A stretch of 64,000 nt of DNA from Solea solea (lineage: Eukaryota > Chordata > Actinopteri > Pleuronectiformes > Soleidae): assembly GCF_958295425.1 (NCBI RefSeq), contig NC_081142.1:17118284-17182283 (forward strand), in the 5' to 3' direction. Both the position numbers and the translations under genes were made by a program. The notes beneath the pieces are model-generated. The model made no database searches. It saw only the letters and a list, made by a program, of their open reading frames with translations, and had not been told where the DNA came from. Each line of letters begins with the position of its first letter. Within the stretch, counting starts at the first letter, position 1. Below are positions 1 through 12,780 of this stretch, in pieces.

Positions 1-2426
1 TCTCTACTACTAGCTGCTGATTGTTTGCTTTTATGTGCACTCACTTCTTTCTTAGTGTCTGAAATCATAGAAAAGTAGAAAACAGTTTGCCCCCTCAATC
101 AGCAACACCTGAGTAAAGTGACAGGTGACCTCAAAAAACCCAGCATGACCCAGGGCCGGTGTCAGCCTCAGGAAAAATAGAAGAAATTATATACGACCCC
201 TAGTGGTTGGGGGGAACTCACAAATAAAAATGAGACACGGCTTCCTGTAATAAGGAAATAGAAATAAAATGATGAGAACATGCAGTTGGTAACACTGAGT
301 CATCTTGCGGTGTGTGTGTCTGTCTGTGTATTTCATCTCCTCATTATTTAAAAGATATAATACTTCCCTCCAGAGTTTTAAGTTCTTAATCACAGGTTTC
401 TGTGTATTTCTTTACATTTAGTTGCCTTTGACCTGTGCATGTTCAACCCTGCCTGCTTACGAACGGTCCAGAAAAAGTGACCACAGATACTGAAATTCCA
501 CTGCCCCAATGCACTGAAATGACAGAGAAAACCAAGGAATGAACTCCCTGAACGATCCATACAGCTGATGTGATTTTGTTGAGATTGCACATATTTAGTT
601 TTGTGTATCTCTCGGGAAAAAATGACACAGTTTTAAAAAGATCTCCTCACGTTTAGGTTTCTCTAAAACTCCTAGAAAAAGGCTGACATCAGTGCATTTG
701 AGGTAGCTGGTTAATTTAGAATGATTAAAAAAAAGTCTTACTTACTTTTTTTTTTTTTTTTTCTCTCGGTAATTCAATTATCATGGGAGAATGAGAAAAT
801 ACACGTGTGGTTACTGTAAGTAACAATCTCTCACTGACAAGAAGCCAAAATGGCCCCCAGAGGTGGAGGTTGAATGGGGTCTGTGGCTGCCAGTGGCCTG
901 TGACAACTGAGACGCTGCTAGTGGGAGAGAACGAAGAAAGAGAAGGCCTGCGCGTAACCGCCGTTCAGGAAGAGAGGAAGAGAGAGGAAGGAAGTAGAAG
1001 AGATGATGCTGAGAGGACATCATTAAAACAATAACTGCAACACACTGCCTTGGTTTCCATATTTAAAATCAAACTTTTACGACTATAAATTTCTCATTTG
1101 ATGCCAAAACACTGCGATGACAGATTTAACTGCTTTGGGAAAGTTATTGCGAAAACCGCAGAAATACACCGTCCACACACACACACATTGCAAAAGATGT
1201 TCTTACACACATTGGACAGGGCCAAAAGTTCTTGTATTTGTTTCAAACTAGCAATGAGTCAGAGCACTTTGCGGTGGCCACTGCTTTCATGAAACAACAA
1301 TCCTTGATTTGAGATAGAAAGTTTCTACACTTACTGTATGTTAACCTGTCAGTGAATCTAAGACCGACTCCAGATCGAATAAAAGAAGATGCTGGTGTTT
1401 GAAGTCTCTGCTGAAGAATTTGTTTTCAGCTCAGTCTTTGCCCACACAGGCTGGAAGTCACAACGCCGAAGACTTTTAATAACAGGCTTGGCACACAGTC
1501 TGTGATTTGACATGCAGGGACGGAGCCGACATCAATCCAGTCACTCCTCACAATGCCCCCGACCTGGTGACATCACTTCCCCCGCCCCCCCCCCCCCCCC
1601 CAGAGGACTGAAGGATATTAGGGTGTCAGTCGTGCTGTCAATTAGCGGGAACAGGAGGGCGAATATGTCTCTGACAACTAAACATAAACCCGGTGGTATT
1701 TACACAGATACATGAACACATAAACAAAGGGAGCGCGGGGATCACACAGCAGACCACAGAGGTGAGGAGGAGGAGGAGGAAGGTGGGACGACTTTGTTTA
1801 ACTTATCCCTGCAAAACATAACAAAGTAGGGGAAAGAAGGACCCGACTCGAGGAGAGACGGAGATACATGCTCCTTGTTTTGAATCTGTAGCGTCTCCTG
1901 GATACTGTACCTCCAGTGCTACCAGCATGTCAACCACAGGCTGCTGCTGCTGCTGCTGCTGCTAACCATCTGTTATGATCTCATCACGCTGCAATAATAG
2001 AGGTCGTAGCTTAAAATGGAGGAGATGGTTCATCATGTGACAGCGGGGCGAGTTTTGCCGGAGTTATCACCGCAATAGTCCCAGAGAGTCTGAGGCTGAT
2101 TCAAGATCATGTGTCTCTGCGGGGGTGACTCATTCCTGTGCCATTTTGATTCGTTGTGGTTCATGTCGTTGCCATGGTTACATGCCGAGCTACTATGTCG
2201 AAGCTGCCACCATTGACTTTGGCAGCACAGGCTTTATGACGTTTATGACGCCGTTTCTCTCTCACCTGTCAAAATGGAGCCAGTTTGCTTCAAAGATGGC
2301 TCTCTCTCTTCCACTTTCCCTCCACATTTGTTTTTTTTTTTGTTTTTTTAGTGTCTCTATCTTGCTGTCATAATTTAATTTATCACAAAGATTTAATTAG
2401 TAGCAGCAGTTCTCTTGAATCGCCTC
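1..2426. other. Intronic sequence, no gene seen
   Basis: This stretch is mostly unique-looking sequence. It contains a poly-T run (746-762), a poly-C run (1585-1601), a (CTG)n tract (1941-1963) and an RFX X-box-like palindrome (2168-2181). The small open frames in it have no recognisable homology or exon signals. Confidence 0.6.
2168..2181. promoter_or_regulatory. RFX X-box-like palindrome
   Basis: GTTGCCATGGTTAC is close to the RFX consensus GTNRCC-N(0-3)-RGYAAC, with one mismatch in the second half-site. Function is inferred from the motif alone. Confidence 0.25.
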
Positions 2427-2779
2427 TTAACCCTTTAAAAACCCAAGCCTCAAAATGTCCCGAAACTAAGTGCTTTTGCCCATTTTAACAAAATAACTTT
2501 GAATATCTGGCAGTTATTTACAATCTATTGCATGTAAAAATAGTGTATTAACAATTTAAAATGAAGATAAACAAAAAACTGTATTTAGAAAAAATCATTT
2601 GCATGTCAAATTTGAAATTTTAACAGTATAAAGCAAAAACCGAACAAAAATTGGGAAAATATGTACAGGTGTTCTTCGCACTCTCTGCTCTCTGGCGACA
2701 GAGACGCAGATTCTTCGGCTTCCTGAAACAGCGCGAGTGAAAATACCGCAATAACCACAAGTTGGCTTTGACGGGTTAA
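2427..2779 (-). mobile_element. piggyBac-like MITE, truncated copy
   Basis: TTAA plus CCCTTTAAAAACCC begins this copy, and it ends at CGGG followed by TTAA. The interior matches the reverse of the copy at 17691-18184: a TGCCAGATATT-type block, CTCGCGCTG, and GTTATTACGG-type sequence. About 80-90 bp of the other terminus are missing, so the second TTAA may be fortuitous. A (CA)n tract follows immediately (2780-2804). Confidence 0.6.
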
Positions 2780-4839
2780 AACACACACACACACACACAC
2801 ACACTGACACATTTATTCTCCACATCATGAGTTGAAGGTGACCTAAAAAAATATAAATGACATGCTATGTTATTTGTTATTGTGCGGAACACTCGACTTT
2901 GTGTCCCGAATTATCTTAGCATAGCAAGTATTGATCTTCTCTAATACGCCTTTAATCACTCATGAATAGCAAAATATAAAAACATGATCAAAACCAGGTC
3001 CCTCAAATTAGACACAAGAGCACATTTATTTTCATAAATATATTTTCCCCTGGAGCTATCGAACAAACTTCCCTCTTGTTATATTTGTGCTGTTGTAAAA
3101 AAAAAAAGAAAAGAAAAAAAGAAAAATTGTGTTTTAAAAAAAGAAACAACATTCCTTGATTTGACTCCAGGCTGCCTGCGAACGTCCGTGTGGAAATAAT
3201 AATAACAGGAAAGCAAAGAGTCCAAAAAGAAAAGGAGGGGGGGGTCGCCAAAAGCAAAGCAACCCACCTGCCACACACAAACACACACGCATGATTTATT
3301 TGCCCAGATCACAGACCCCACTCTGAGCACACACAAGGCAGACACTTAAAGACAGACAGGAGGACCCATGTTCTTGGCTGACTGTGTACTGACGATGCTG
3401 GAGGAACAAGAATACACATGTTCGAACACACAAGCGCAGCTTTCTGGGGAAAATGGAAGAAACCTTGATGAGAGCGATTAGGAGTCGCTCGAAACACTGC
3501 ATTGTGCAGCGGGAAACATCTGTGCACGACAGAGTCTATAAATAATCTCCTTTTCACACACGATGCCGTCATACGTCTGCGGGACAGAAAACAAACTTTA
3601 GGTTGTTCAACTTATACCCACACGCCACAATCACGCAGTCAAACAAGCTGCTGACAAGATGTTTTTGCATGTCTTTGTCCAACGAATCAATTCTGTAACA
3701 TCTTCAAGGACAAATCTGGATTTTAATGCAAATCCCTGCCCCCGTAACTAAAAAACCCTTGCTTTTATTTGGCATCATTAATTTCGATCAAATGAACGCA
3801 CTGACACGATGATAACAGAAAATAACGCCGCAGCAAGACTAACCAATGACTCACGGATGACTGTACTTATGAGTTATAGACTATAGTGATTCCTCTGCCT
3901 GCACATAAAACTTCCATCTGGCACTCTGCTATTTGACGTTTGGAAGGATTATGGGGAAAGATAATAAGGCCATCGCTTTATGAGTTTGACGCAGATAAGG
4001 CATTTTGAAGGAATGTGGGCACAACAGAAAGGTAGATCTGAAAACAACGTCAGAAACGAGACTTCCAGACCACAATAAATGTCAGACAATTAGATTAGTG
4101 GAGTTAATCCTTTCCTGGGAGACGGCTTATGTGCAGCAAGTGATATTTATGTCGGTTTTAACTTTGGTAGAAATCACAGGGAGGACTAAAACCACACACA
4201 CGCACGCACGCACACACATGCACGCACACATGCACGCACAATAATCAAATGGATAAAATAACATGCAGGCCGAAAAAGAAAATCTGACATGTACATGCAG
4301 ACGCACAGTGTTTTTTTCCCAACGTGCTGCCTTTTCAAAACAGTCTGGAGAGGATGTGGCTCCTGAATGTTCCAATAAAAGATCATTTACGGGCTCCTGC
4401 GCTCCTAAAAACAAACAAGGACTAACTGCAACAATATTCAGCTGAAGGACCAGGTCCTCTCTCAATCTATGTGTTCATGTCGTCTGTGCTTGTCTGCGGG
4501 TTCATATACTGCACAGTCACACACTAATATTGTGCTTACTGTACAGTGTACTGCGAGGCGGGGACAGCGTTAAGATTTGGGGTTTCTTTCTTCTTTCTTT
4601 GGTCAGGTTTGAGTTAGGTGCCAAAACAGAGGTCAGCTGACAACCTTAATATACTGAATGACTCGCGTTCTGGGCATAGTCAAGGACAACAACGCCAAGA
4701 GTGGACAGGCACGTGAATTGGCCACGACAGAGTCTGACCTCACTGAGAGTTTCTGGGTTGTAACGGACACTGTGGTCCAACTCCATCATATACACATGCT
4801 TGTGTAATGAATGCAAGGATTGATATTGGGGAATTCTTT
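2780..4839. other. Intronic sequence, no gene seen
   Basis: Apart from (CA)n at 2780-2804, an A-rich stretch near 3098-3145 and an imperfect CACGCA tract at 4193-4240, I see no gene, RNA or assignable repeat here. Open frames over the CA tracts are low-complexity artefacts. Confidence 0.55.
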
Positions 4840-5030
4840 TCATAATTTATTCATCTGACGATGAATCACTCAATTAATCAAGTAGCCGCTTATTCCATAA
4901 CATGTTGATCAGTGCTTTTCAAACCAGGACTTGATGATGTTCTCAAATGTCTTGATTTGTCCACAAACCAAAAGTGATTCAGTTTGTGATGATTTCTTGG
5001 AGCAAAGAAACATTATTCAATCAAATGAAT
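4840..5030. mobile_element. hAT-like MITE fragment (TAGAGCTGCAAC family)
   Basis: The block containing GATGATGTTCTCAAATGTCT and TTGTCCACAAACCAAAAGTG matches the interior of the copy at 63342-63710 in the same orientation. Both termini are lost. Confidence 0.65.
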
Positions 5031-5045
5031 ATAATATAAACATAA

Positions 5046-5275
5046 CCTGGGGGCCACTGAGCATCTTCTCTGAACAGTAGGGGGCCGGTCAACTGAAAAC
5101 AAGTTCAGTTTTTTTTGGGAAAAAGAAACCTTTCAGTTGGGGTGGGTGACAGGAGTTGAACATTACATCACGATATTCACGTAACAATATTTGTGACATT
5201 ATTTCACAGGATAAAAGTGTATTTGTTGACATGGAACAATGTATAGTACACAAGAAAAGCATCAAAAACATGTAG
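5046..5275. repeat. Dispersed repeat, second copy at 36378-36605
   Basis: The sequence from GGGGGCCACTGAGCATCT through CAGTAGGGGGCCGGTCAA to TTGTTGACATGGAACAATGT recurs with moderate divergence at 36378-36605. The family is not identified and carries no coding potential. Confidence 0.65.
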
Positions 5276-6573
5276 CAGTAACTCATTATAACTTGATATT
5301 GCATGAAGGTTTTTCTTGGTCCTCACAAACATACCATACAAGAACACACACACAACCCATGTACAACTTCATTACTGTCCGAAATCTGTACAAACACAAA
5401 GATAAAAGGGTGTATAATCCATTCATCCATCCTTTTATCCTTCCTTCGCCGTTATCCAGAGGATCGTGGGAGAGCTGGAGCCAATCCAGGAGTATAAATC
5501 CTGCTAAAATAATGATACCTTCATGACTCAGTTGTAACCTCAAATTCAAAACTCAGTCAATTCTGTCCCTCATCCCTCATTATTTCCATTTATTTATTTC
5601 GATCCTGCTCTCGTCTTTGTACTACGACATGCATGTTTTTCCCATTTGTGTGTTGCGCAACAACCTCGCCGCTAATCTCCACCATCAACTCTCACATCAG
5701 TCTCCATCGAATCAGTCCACGTCCCGTCCAAAACTCAAATGGCAAATTATCGTCTGTGAAGCAGAGTGCTGGCTCCCTGCTCTGTCCTGCAGTCATATGC
5801 GCGCAGGTGCCAGGAGCAGTAACTACAAAATTGATTGATAAACTTGCATCAACTGATGAAAGGACAAATCAGCAATCCAGCGTCTAACAACATTTATCCC
5901 ATTACGCTCTACAAATGACTACACATTCCCTGGCTCGGACTCACAGGACTCTGCAAACAAACCCTCTGTTTCTCTCACACACTCCACTGAACGCAAAGAA
6001 AGAACATTTCTGTGGCAACGTTGCCCCCATGAATGTTTTTTCTTCTTCTTCTTCTGAGCAGGAGTTTATATGTGTGTGTGCGTGTGTGTGTGTTCATTGG
6101 AGGTTTAGGTCAGAGTTCAGGGAAACCCCAAATACCCCAGCGTGGGCCTCAGGGACAAACCATGTACTCACACTCTACCAGACCGAACCTGACCTTGACC
6201 AGACCTGCCAAAAGGATCGCCAACAGGAAACAGGAAGTGGGCCCTGTCCACGCTAAGTGTGAAAGCCGCGTTGTATATGAAACGTCGTGTGTGGGTACGT
6301 GTGTAAAGACAGACGTACTAACACCTAACAATGTCAATCGCTCACTAGACAAAGGTATAGCAACACATTGTGACAGTCTCCGTGTGTGTGTGTGTGTGTG
6401 AGATCCCATGTGTTGGCCTGCATGTGTGTGTGTGTGAAGCCTCTCTGACCTGGGCAGCATTTAGCAGAGAGGCATCCAGGCCTGTGGGGAGGAGGTTACA
6501 GGAGGGATCTCTGGTTTCAAACATCACCGGTGCCCTGGGACCAGGCCATGTCAAAGGGCCAGTCCCCAAAGAG

Positions 6574-6583
6574 CCATATTAGG
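6574..6583. promoter_or_regulatory. CArG box (SRF-type) in a unique block
   Basis: CCATATTAGG is a perfect CC(A/T)6GG and equals the core of the classic serum response element. It lies in a unique-looking stretch (about 6430-6660) that also contains an AATCAATCAG PBX/HOX-like sequence. Regulatory function is inferred. Confidence 0.35.
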
Positions 6584-7415
6584 GTTCTGATCCCCCAATC
6601 AATCAGCACAGCGCTAAAAAGAATCCACAACAAGACGGCAATTAAGCCCCACCAAGGAGCTAAGTAAAGATGTGTGAGAGATACGGTTTGTGAGAGTCAC
6701 TGTGTGTGTCTGTGTGTGTGTGTTGACTGTGTAAAGTGTGAGTGTTTATGTAACGTGTGTGTGTGTGTGTAAAAGCCATGTGAAATAGAAGAGAAAAAAA
6801 AACACATAACAGTCTACTCCGGACGTACAGAGCGGAGGACAGAGGTGAAAAAAGTCTCAGCGGGCCGTCTTTGTTTTTCCTTGTGTATCAGTGTCACTAC
6901 ACACACATTACACACAGTGGTAATGTACACATTTAAAGGGGTGAACCCCCATCCACAACTATGGCTCGCACTCTTAAATAATGGCTTGAGAAAACTCCAC
7001 TAGTGCCTGTAGTCTGAACGAGATCCAAAGTCAAGATTTTAAATTTAATTTTGGGGCATTATTATTAACCAGATCCCAAAATAGAAATGGGTTTAGCAAG
7101 AATCCCCCCGCGTTAAGTCTGATGTGGAGAGCTGAAGTGGATCAGTATGTGGCAGTATGGGGAACAGTGCATCCAAAAACTGAGTGGGCCTGTCATCCCC
7201 TCAGTGAACGGGTGCGATGCTTGTGGTGGGGAGCAAAAAATCATCATCAATCCTGGCCGGCAACGGAGAACCACAGCAGTGTTGACACTGGCACTGAGGT
7301 GAGGAGAAGTGAAACCGAAATCCAGAGTTTCTCAATGCGGCGCGCACACGTCCACAGTCTCGGTTAAGAGGCCATTGTGACCGAAAAAAACCGGCTCCTA
7401 CCCAAACGTGGGGGT

Positions 7416-7451
7416 GAGAGGAGAGGAGAGGAGAGGAGGGGAGAGGAGAGG
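7416..7451. repeat. Purine microsatellite (GAGAG)n
   Basis: Tandem GAGAG units with slight interruption form a strand-asymmetric purine tract. Confidence 0.85.
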
Positions 7452-8811
7452 CTGTGTCCTGGGTTCAAAACTGCATGTGGCTCAAATGTCCTTGAGCTCG
7501 ACAGTTGAGGATAACATTGATCCGATGTGACTCATTTCAGATGAGGGGGGGGTGTGGTGTTTATTAAACAGACACACCAGCAGTGAACTGCAGTTTGTCA
7601 ACAAACATGTCACCACATGTCACCATTATTTAGATATATATATATATATATATATTTATTTATTTTTTTCAAAGCAACATTTTTGTAAAATAGGGTTCTT
7701 TGCTCTCTTGATGCGGACTGAGAAATTAGAACTTTTTTCATGCAATGAGGTTCTGCACATGCCAAGTGAACGAGACTGGGCAATGAAACAGTGGAGCAGT
7801 GCAACAGACTCTGCCAAAAATAAACAACCTACAAAAACACCTTCATTGTGCAACGTTTTGTTTTTTGTTTTTTTTTACAAAAAAAGACAAAGTGTAAAAA
7901 CTTCCATTAAAAGTTTTACCCAGGGTGTGGAAGCAACAGCAGGACTTCAGCGGCCTAAACATTCAACACTGATGGACAAATACAAATACAGCAGAGGATG
8001 CAGCAAAACTCTTGTTATTATTGAACTGTTATTTCTATAAAGATTATTATCTTCAGGCAGAGCCAGACTGGCTGCATCCATCCGTTTCCATTCTTTGATG
8101 CTAAGCTTATCTAACTGGCTGCTGTAGCTGTGTGGGTTCATATTTATTGACTTTTAATTTGAATGTAAAGAAGATAAACTTGCCCATTCCTGCGGCTGGT
8201 GTGAGTAATTCAGGTGATTAAGACACGCACGTACAGAAGACAGCGATTGGGATTATTGTGGAATTTACAACATATAAAAAGTGAAGGTACTATTTAAACC
8301 AGACTGCAGAGAGTCTGAAATGAAGTTTAAAAGCCAATAACATGATCAGTAAATAGCTGGTAATCACAACAATAAGTGGCAACAAGGAGTATTCTCTCTT
8401 TGCAGCGACTTGCATCTTTGCCCACATGTGAAGAGTGGCGTAGATGCCAAACGTCAGCTGACTGATTAGTCAGTTTGGTGGTTTGCCTTTCGGGCAGATA
8501 TCGAGAGGGATGATGTGAGGGTTTAATTAAGTGCAAGCGTGCTCGTATAGATTACCAAAATAGTTACCGAACAAGAGAACTTAATAACTGCTTAGGTAAA
8601 TGCTGTAACATGTTGTTAACTCATTAATGAGGATTTCTGGATGCTTTGTTGATCTTGTCTAGATAAAAAAACCCTTTGACAACATCTTTTGATCCTCCGT
8701 CACTTGCAGAGCAAAAAGACGAAGGTAATCCCTCTGCAGTGATGGTATAATTACACTAATAAATCATCTTAATTACACGGACATTGTAAGTACAGGCTGT
8801 TCCATAACAGC

Positions 8812-9220
8812 ATACTTTTGTACTTAAGTTGCACATTGTAAATTGTACTTAAATACAAAATTCACATTAGCTGTCATTTACTTTATTTATATTTTTAGTT
8901 ACTTTTACTCCTCTACTTTTCCCTTAAATATCTTCGTTACCCATTACACCAAATAAAATCACAAGAAGAAGAAGAGTTGGTAATGGTTTTGTATTTACAT
9001 AGCACTTTCTAGACTCACTTCAGTCAGCACATTTTCTCTCACACATCTTTTACACCTATGCACAGCCATCAGGAGTAAAATGGGGTTAAAGTGTCTTGCC
9101 CAAGTACAAATGTAGACTAGCAGGAGCCGGGAATCAAACCCACAACACAACTCACTTTTGATACTCAAGCACAGTAAATACCATATACTTCAAGACTTTT
9201 ACTCAAGTAAAAAGTGACTT
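8812..9220. repeat. Composite dispersed fish repeats
   Basis: TACTTAAGT/ACTTTTACTC-type sequence at 8815-8940 recurs at 9187-9215 as ACTTTTACTCAAGTAAAAAG. Between them is a block with TGTCTTGCCCAAGTACAAAT and a GGAGCCGGGAATCAAACCC stretch, typical of abundant teleost dispersed repeats. Family names are not assigned. Confidence 0.5.
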
Positions 9221-9232
9221 GATTTTTCACAA

Positions 9233-9470
9233 AAACAGTAAAGACAGAACAGAAAACCCTGGACACGTCACCAGTCCATCGCAGGGCAAACATACAGAGA
9301 GACAACCCACATTTTGACATGTTTTTGGACTGTGGGTGGAAGCTGAAGTACCCAGACAGTGACCACACATAAGGGCACGGTCAAACCAGGACCTGAACCG
9401 ACCCGTGACCTTATCTCTGTGAGGCAACAATGCTATCCACTGTTCCGCAGTGAGGCCCCCCCCCCCAAAC
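9233..9470. mobile_element. Dispersed repeat, probable LINE 3' tail
   Basis: CACCAGTCCATCGCAGGGCA and TTTTGGACTGTGGGTGGAAG match the copy at 20378-20645 in the same orientation. The copy is degraded and ends in a C-run. It has no coding capacity. The LINE origin is an inference from its many 5'-truncated copies. Confidence 0.6.
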
Positions 9471-10115
9471 AAGATCACAACTCAAACAAATCACAAACTA
9501 TCAAAAGCGTATAAAGGATTTACTGTATAACAGATCTTTAACTCATTCAAGTAATAAACCCGCGACTGTTCAATCGGTCAAAAGTGGTTTCTATTGACAC
9601 AAACAAAAAGAAAAGTGGGATGGAGAGAATCTGGTCTTTGTTAAACATCTCCCTTATTCTGAAGTCCAGACTGAGTGGACAGAGAGGCACAGTGGAGGGG
9701 AGAGGAGAAGGAAAAAAACGAAACTATTTTTGTAATTGCCTTTTTTTTGCCAGTGCTGAAAGAAAAGTGGTGGGGAAAGTTCTGAGAAATTTAAACAGCC
9801 TTGACAGCCAGGGTGTAGTGGTATTAATCTTTTCAAACAGGGAGAAAACCCCTCTATTATAAACACAGACAGAAACTCCGGGATCAGCAGCCATGTTGCA
9901 TAAAGTCTCTTTATCGCTGCTGTCAGATGAAACACTTCTACATCCATAAAGTGAAGATTTTTGGAAGTGGAAAAACAGCTGTTCCTCAGGAATCAGATGA
10001 GAAACTATGGCAGAAATTGAAGTTATACCAGTTATGTGGATACTGCGGAGCAACAGGAAGTAGATTTTGACTTATTTACACAGTAGCCAATGTTAGGATC
10101 TGTACACATTATCTC
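9471..10115. other. Intronic sequence, no gene seen
   Basis: Overlapping small open frames occur on both strands but have no homology, splice context or repeat match. I see nothing assignable. Confidence 0.5.
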
Positions 10116-10490
10116 AGGGGACGGGACGATACCACTGTTCTGTGTCTGATCGCGATATCAAAAAAGCGATACTGTCATTTTACACCACTTATGAACGCGT
10201 GAAGCCGCTAACAACACGTTGTGCTGAGTCATTTAAAAGACATAATTCTCCAACTGTGTAACAAATATCTTTCTCCCAAAAAAAAAGAAATAAACAGCCC
10301 AGACATGACTCAGCGGAAACACTTTTGCTTATTTGTATTTACATTTTTACAGTTTGTGCATAGTGAAGCATGTGATAGGATTGTTGAATTATATTGGATT
10401 CGACATTTTTATCTGTCCGATATCCAAGCCAGTGATTTTGACCGGTATCGGCCCGATACCGATCCTGACCGATACCGATTATCATCCCTA
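10116..10490 (-). mobile_element. MITE with GGTATCGG repeats (full-length copy)
   Basis: GGGGACGGGACGATACC at the left and CCGATTATCATCCCTA at the right are inverted termini of the GGGAYGGGA type. The interior, including CAACTGTGTAACAAATAT and ATGACTCAGC, matches 23281-23612 in reverse orientation. It is non-coding and likely a non-autonomous DNA transposon. The superfamily is not certain. Confidence 0.7.
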
Positions 10491-11410
10491 ATTTATCTTA
10501 TTGCTCTGCACCAACATTTGAGCTAATGATACTGGAACAGTTAACAAAACAAAAGTCGGATTTATTTTGTGCATTTGGAAAAACTCACTTTTAGATCTCA
10601 AGCCGAAGATGAATCACATCACCACATTATTGTGTAATTTAGTCAATGTCACTGCTCTCCTGAGAAAATGTAGGATGAGAAAATGGAGGATCTATCTATC
10701 TATCTATCTAAAGACAGAAAGAGAAAAAGAATAAAACTGACGGTCAGTTCAGTTTCAACACAGTCTCTCACACACAATTCAGCTGCTTGAAAAAACACAG
10801 AAATAGAGACATGAAGAGAGGAGTGTACGATGCATCAGAGACACTTTTATCCTGCTCCTGTCAGAGTGTTGACGGTTGGCATGGACGTGTCAGTTAGGGA
10901 GTGTGAGGAGTCATTAAGTGCCTCTGATCTGAGCTCACGGCGGCTAAACCTCCCGTCGACTCACACACGGCTAATCACACCTGAACGCCGCTGACCCCAA
11001 ACAGCCCTTGAATCAAAGAACAACATGCGACCCAGAGTGTTAATGGTACCATCCTCCTCCTACTCCTCCTCAAACACTGTTTTTCTTCACCCTCCCTTCA
11101 CCCTCCTGCCGTCTCGGTCCTGATGTTTTTTTTCTGCAAATGAAGGAAGTGTGGCAGCGCACGGACAGAAAGAAAGAAAGAAAGAAAATAAGTGCGAGAG
11201 AGAAAGCTAGACAGAGAAAGTTGGGGGTCTAATTTTGGCAGGCAACATTTTTTCCCCCCTCACCCTGTGTTTGTTTTGGCTCTATGAAAACATCTCCATA
11301 GAGGGGAGGTGCAGGAGAAGGAGCACGGGCTATTTCTTAGTTTGGATTTGAAATTCTTTAAACGACATGTGTTATGTGGCTGCAACTTTTACATTTGGAC
11401 AAAACAATAC

Positions 11411-11447
<37 letters not shown>

Positions 11448-12265
11448 TGCATTTCAACATTCAGTGACTTGCTCTGACTCAGACTTAAGCAGAAGTAAAC
11501 TCATGAGATTAGTCATGCCAATTCTGTTTTATATTGCTTATTTTGTTTTCTATCCGGTCCGTTGTATGTATTTAAGTACAGCACTTGTTTTGTGTATTCA
11601 TTTAACACAGTTGTGCAAGGCCGTCATTGTAAATGAGAGCTTGTTCTCAACTGATCTACCGGGTAAAGGTTAAATAAAAACTAAAAAAAAAAAATTAAAA
11701 GTAAGCATCAGTATTGGTAAAGTATTGGTTAAGCATTAATGCATAGCACTTTGGTCAACTCTGTATTAAAATGTGCTAGAGAAATACATTTGGAGTGGAA
11801 TTGTAACTATGATAAATGCTGCTCATTTACTAAAACTTACATTTTTTCCTCCAAATATTTTCTTGATTTGCTTAATATTTACTTTAAATTAGAGGGGAAA
11901 GAAAATCAGAGAAAGTGACCAAAAATAAGTGTCCAGTACTTTTTATGGTAGCATTACTTTGTCCAGACTGCGTCCAGGAAACCTTAGAGCTGTGAGGTGC
12001 AGACACAGGCAGACTGGCACAGGCGAGTCTACAGGCAGCTGTTCAGGAAGTGCTTGATTGCAGTTGAAGGAGCACACCTTTATTTAATGATCGCACTCGC
12101 GCGACGCTGAAATCCTGATTGTGATTAAAATACGACTGCTAATCCACTTCTGTGCACCTTTGTGGTGTTTGCAGCTATAATGTAGTACTGCTGTATGAAG
12201 CGGTGTCGCTTTACTCGCACCGTGTTCTTCTTCTCTCTTGCCTGCTCAGCTGTGATGGAAAATGC
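10491..12265. other. Intronic sequence with microsatellites
   Basis: This contains (TCTA)n 10691-10710, (GAAA)n 11166-11188 and (TAA)n 11411-11443, plus a unique GC-richer block (10870-11040) with a TCF/LEF-type ATCAAAG site. The open frame across (TAA)n at 11374-11673 shows no homology. Confidence 0.55.
11012..11018 (+). promoter_or_regulatory. TCF/LEF-type site in a unique block
   Basis: ATCAAAG occurs in TTGAATCAAAGAACAAC, inside a GC-richer stretch free of repeats. A single short motif has weak specificity. Confidence 0.15.
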
Positions 12266-12395
12266 AACCCTAACCCTTCATTTTAAATTGTTAATACACC
12301 ATTTTAACATGCAGTAAATTGAAATAACTGCCAGATATTGAAAGTTATTCTGGAAAAGTGGGAAAAGGCACTTTGTCTGGCCCTTTTATGGTAAA
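12266..12395 (+). mobile_element. piggyBac-like MITE fragment
   Basis: TTTTAAATTGTTAATACACC through AACTGCCAGATATTGAAAGT and a TTCTGGAAAAGTGGG block match the 3' half of 17691-18184 and also 13100-13200. Neither terminus is present. Confidence 0.6.
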
Positions 12396-12780
12396 ATATT
12401 AATAATTAATGTTAAAGGTTTAACAGTTGTGAACTACAGCTTTCAGTTAAGCACTTTTGTGTATAATTGTGTTATTATTTAACTGTTATACGTATTTTAT
12501 TATTTGGAGGAGAAAAAAAAAGAAAATCAGCTTAAAATGTTGGCATCTTATATCAGCTGTCGGTCAACCTTGAGACTCGAGACCTGACTTGTTGACTTAA
12601 ATTTAATTATTTAAAACCTTGGGTGGCTCGGGAAGAAAGGACATAGAAATCTAAAAATGTCTCCCCCCCCTCTTGTTGCTAATATTTCTGATTTGCGACA
12701 CGTTGGACACAAGCGTCCTGGTAAATTTGGAAATCCTTCCAATACAGACAAACTGAAAAGCTTTAACAGAGAGCATATTA

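Larger units (their letters stand above)
5276..8811. other. Intronic sequence with a short repeat head and microsatellites
   Basis: This holds an ATCCATTCATCCATCC piece with a GCTGGAGCCAATCC block at about 5425-5500 (head of the dispersed repeat seen at 20378), TG-rich tracts (6072-6091, 6382-6400, 6708-6770), a purine repeat (7416-7451), (AT)n (7634-7655) and a CArG-containing block near 6574. No exon was recognised. The long open frame over 7552-8040 is AT-rich and without homology. Confidence 0.55.

Noticed and set aside
7552..8040. 162-codon open frame
   Set aside because: It runs through an (AT)n tract and A/T-rich sequence and has no recognisable domain or splice context.
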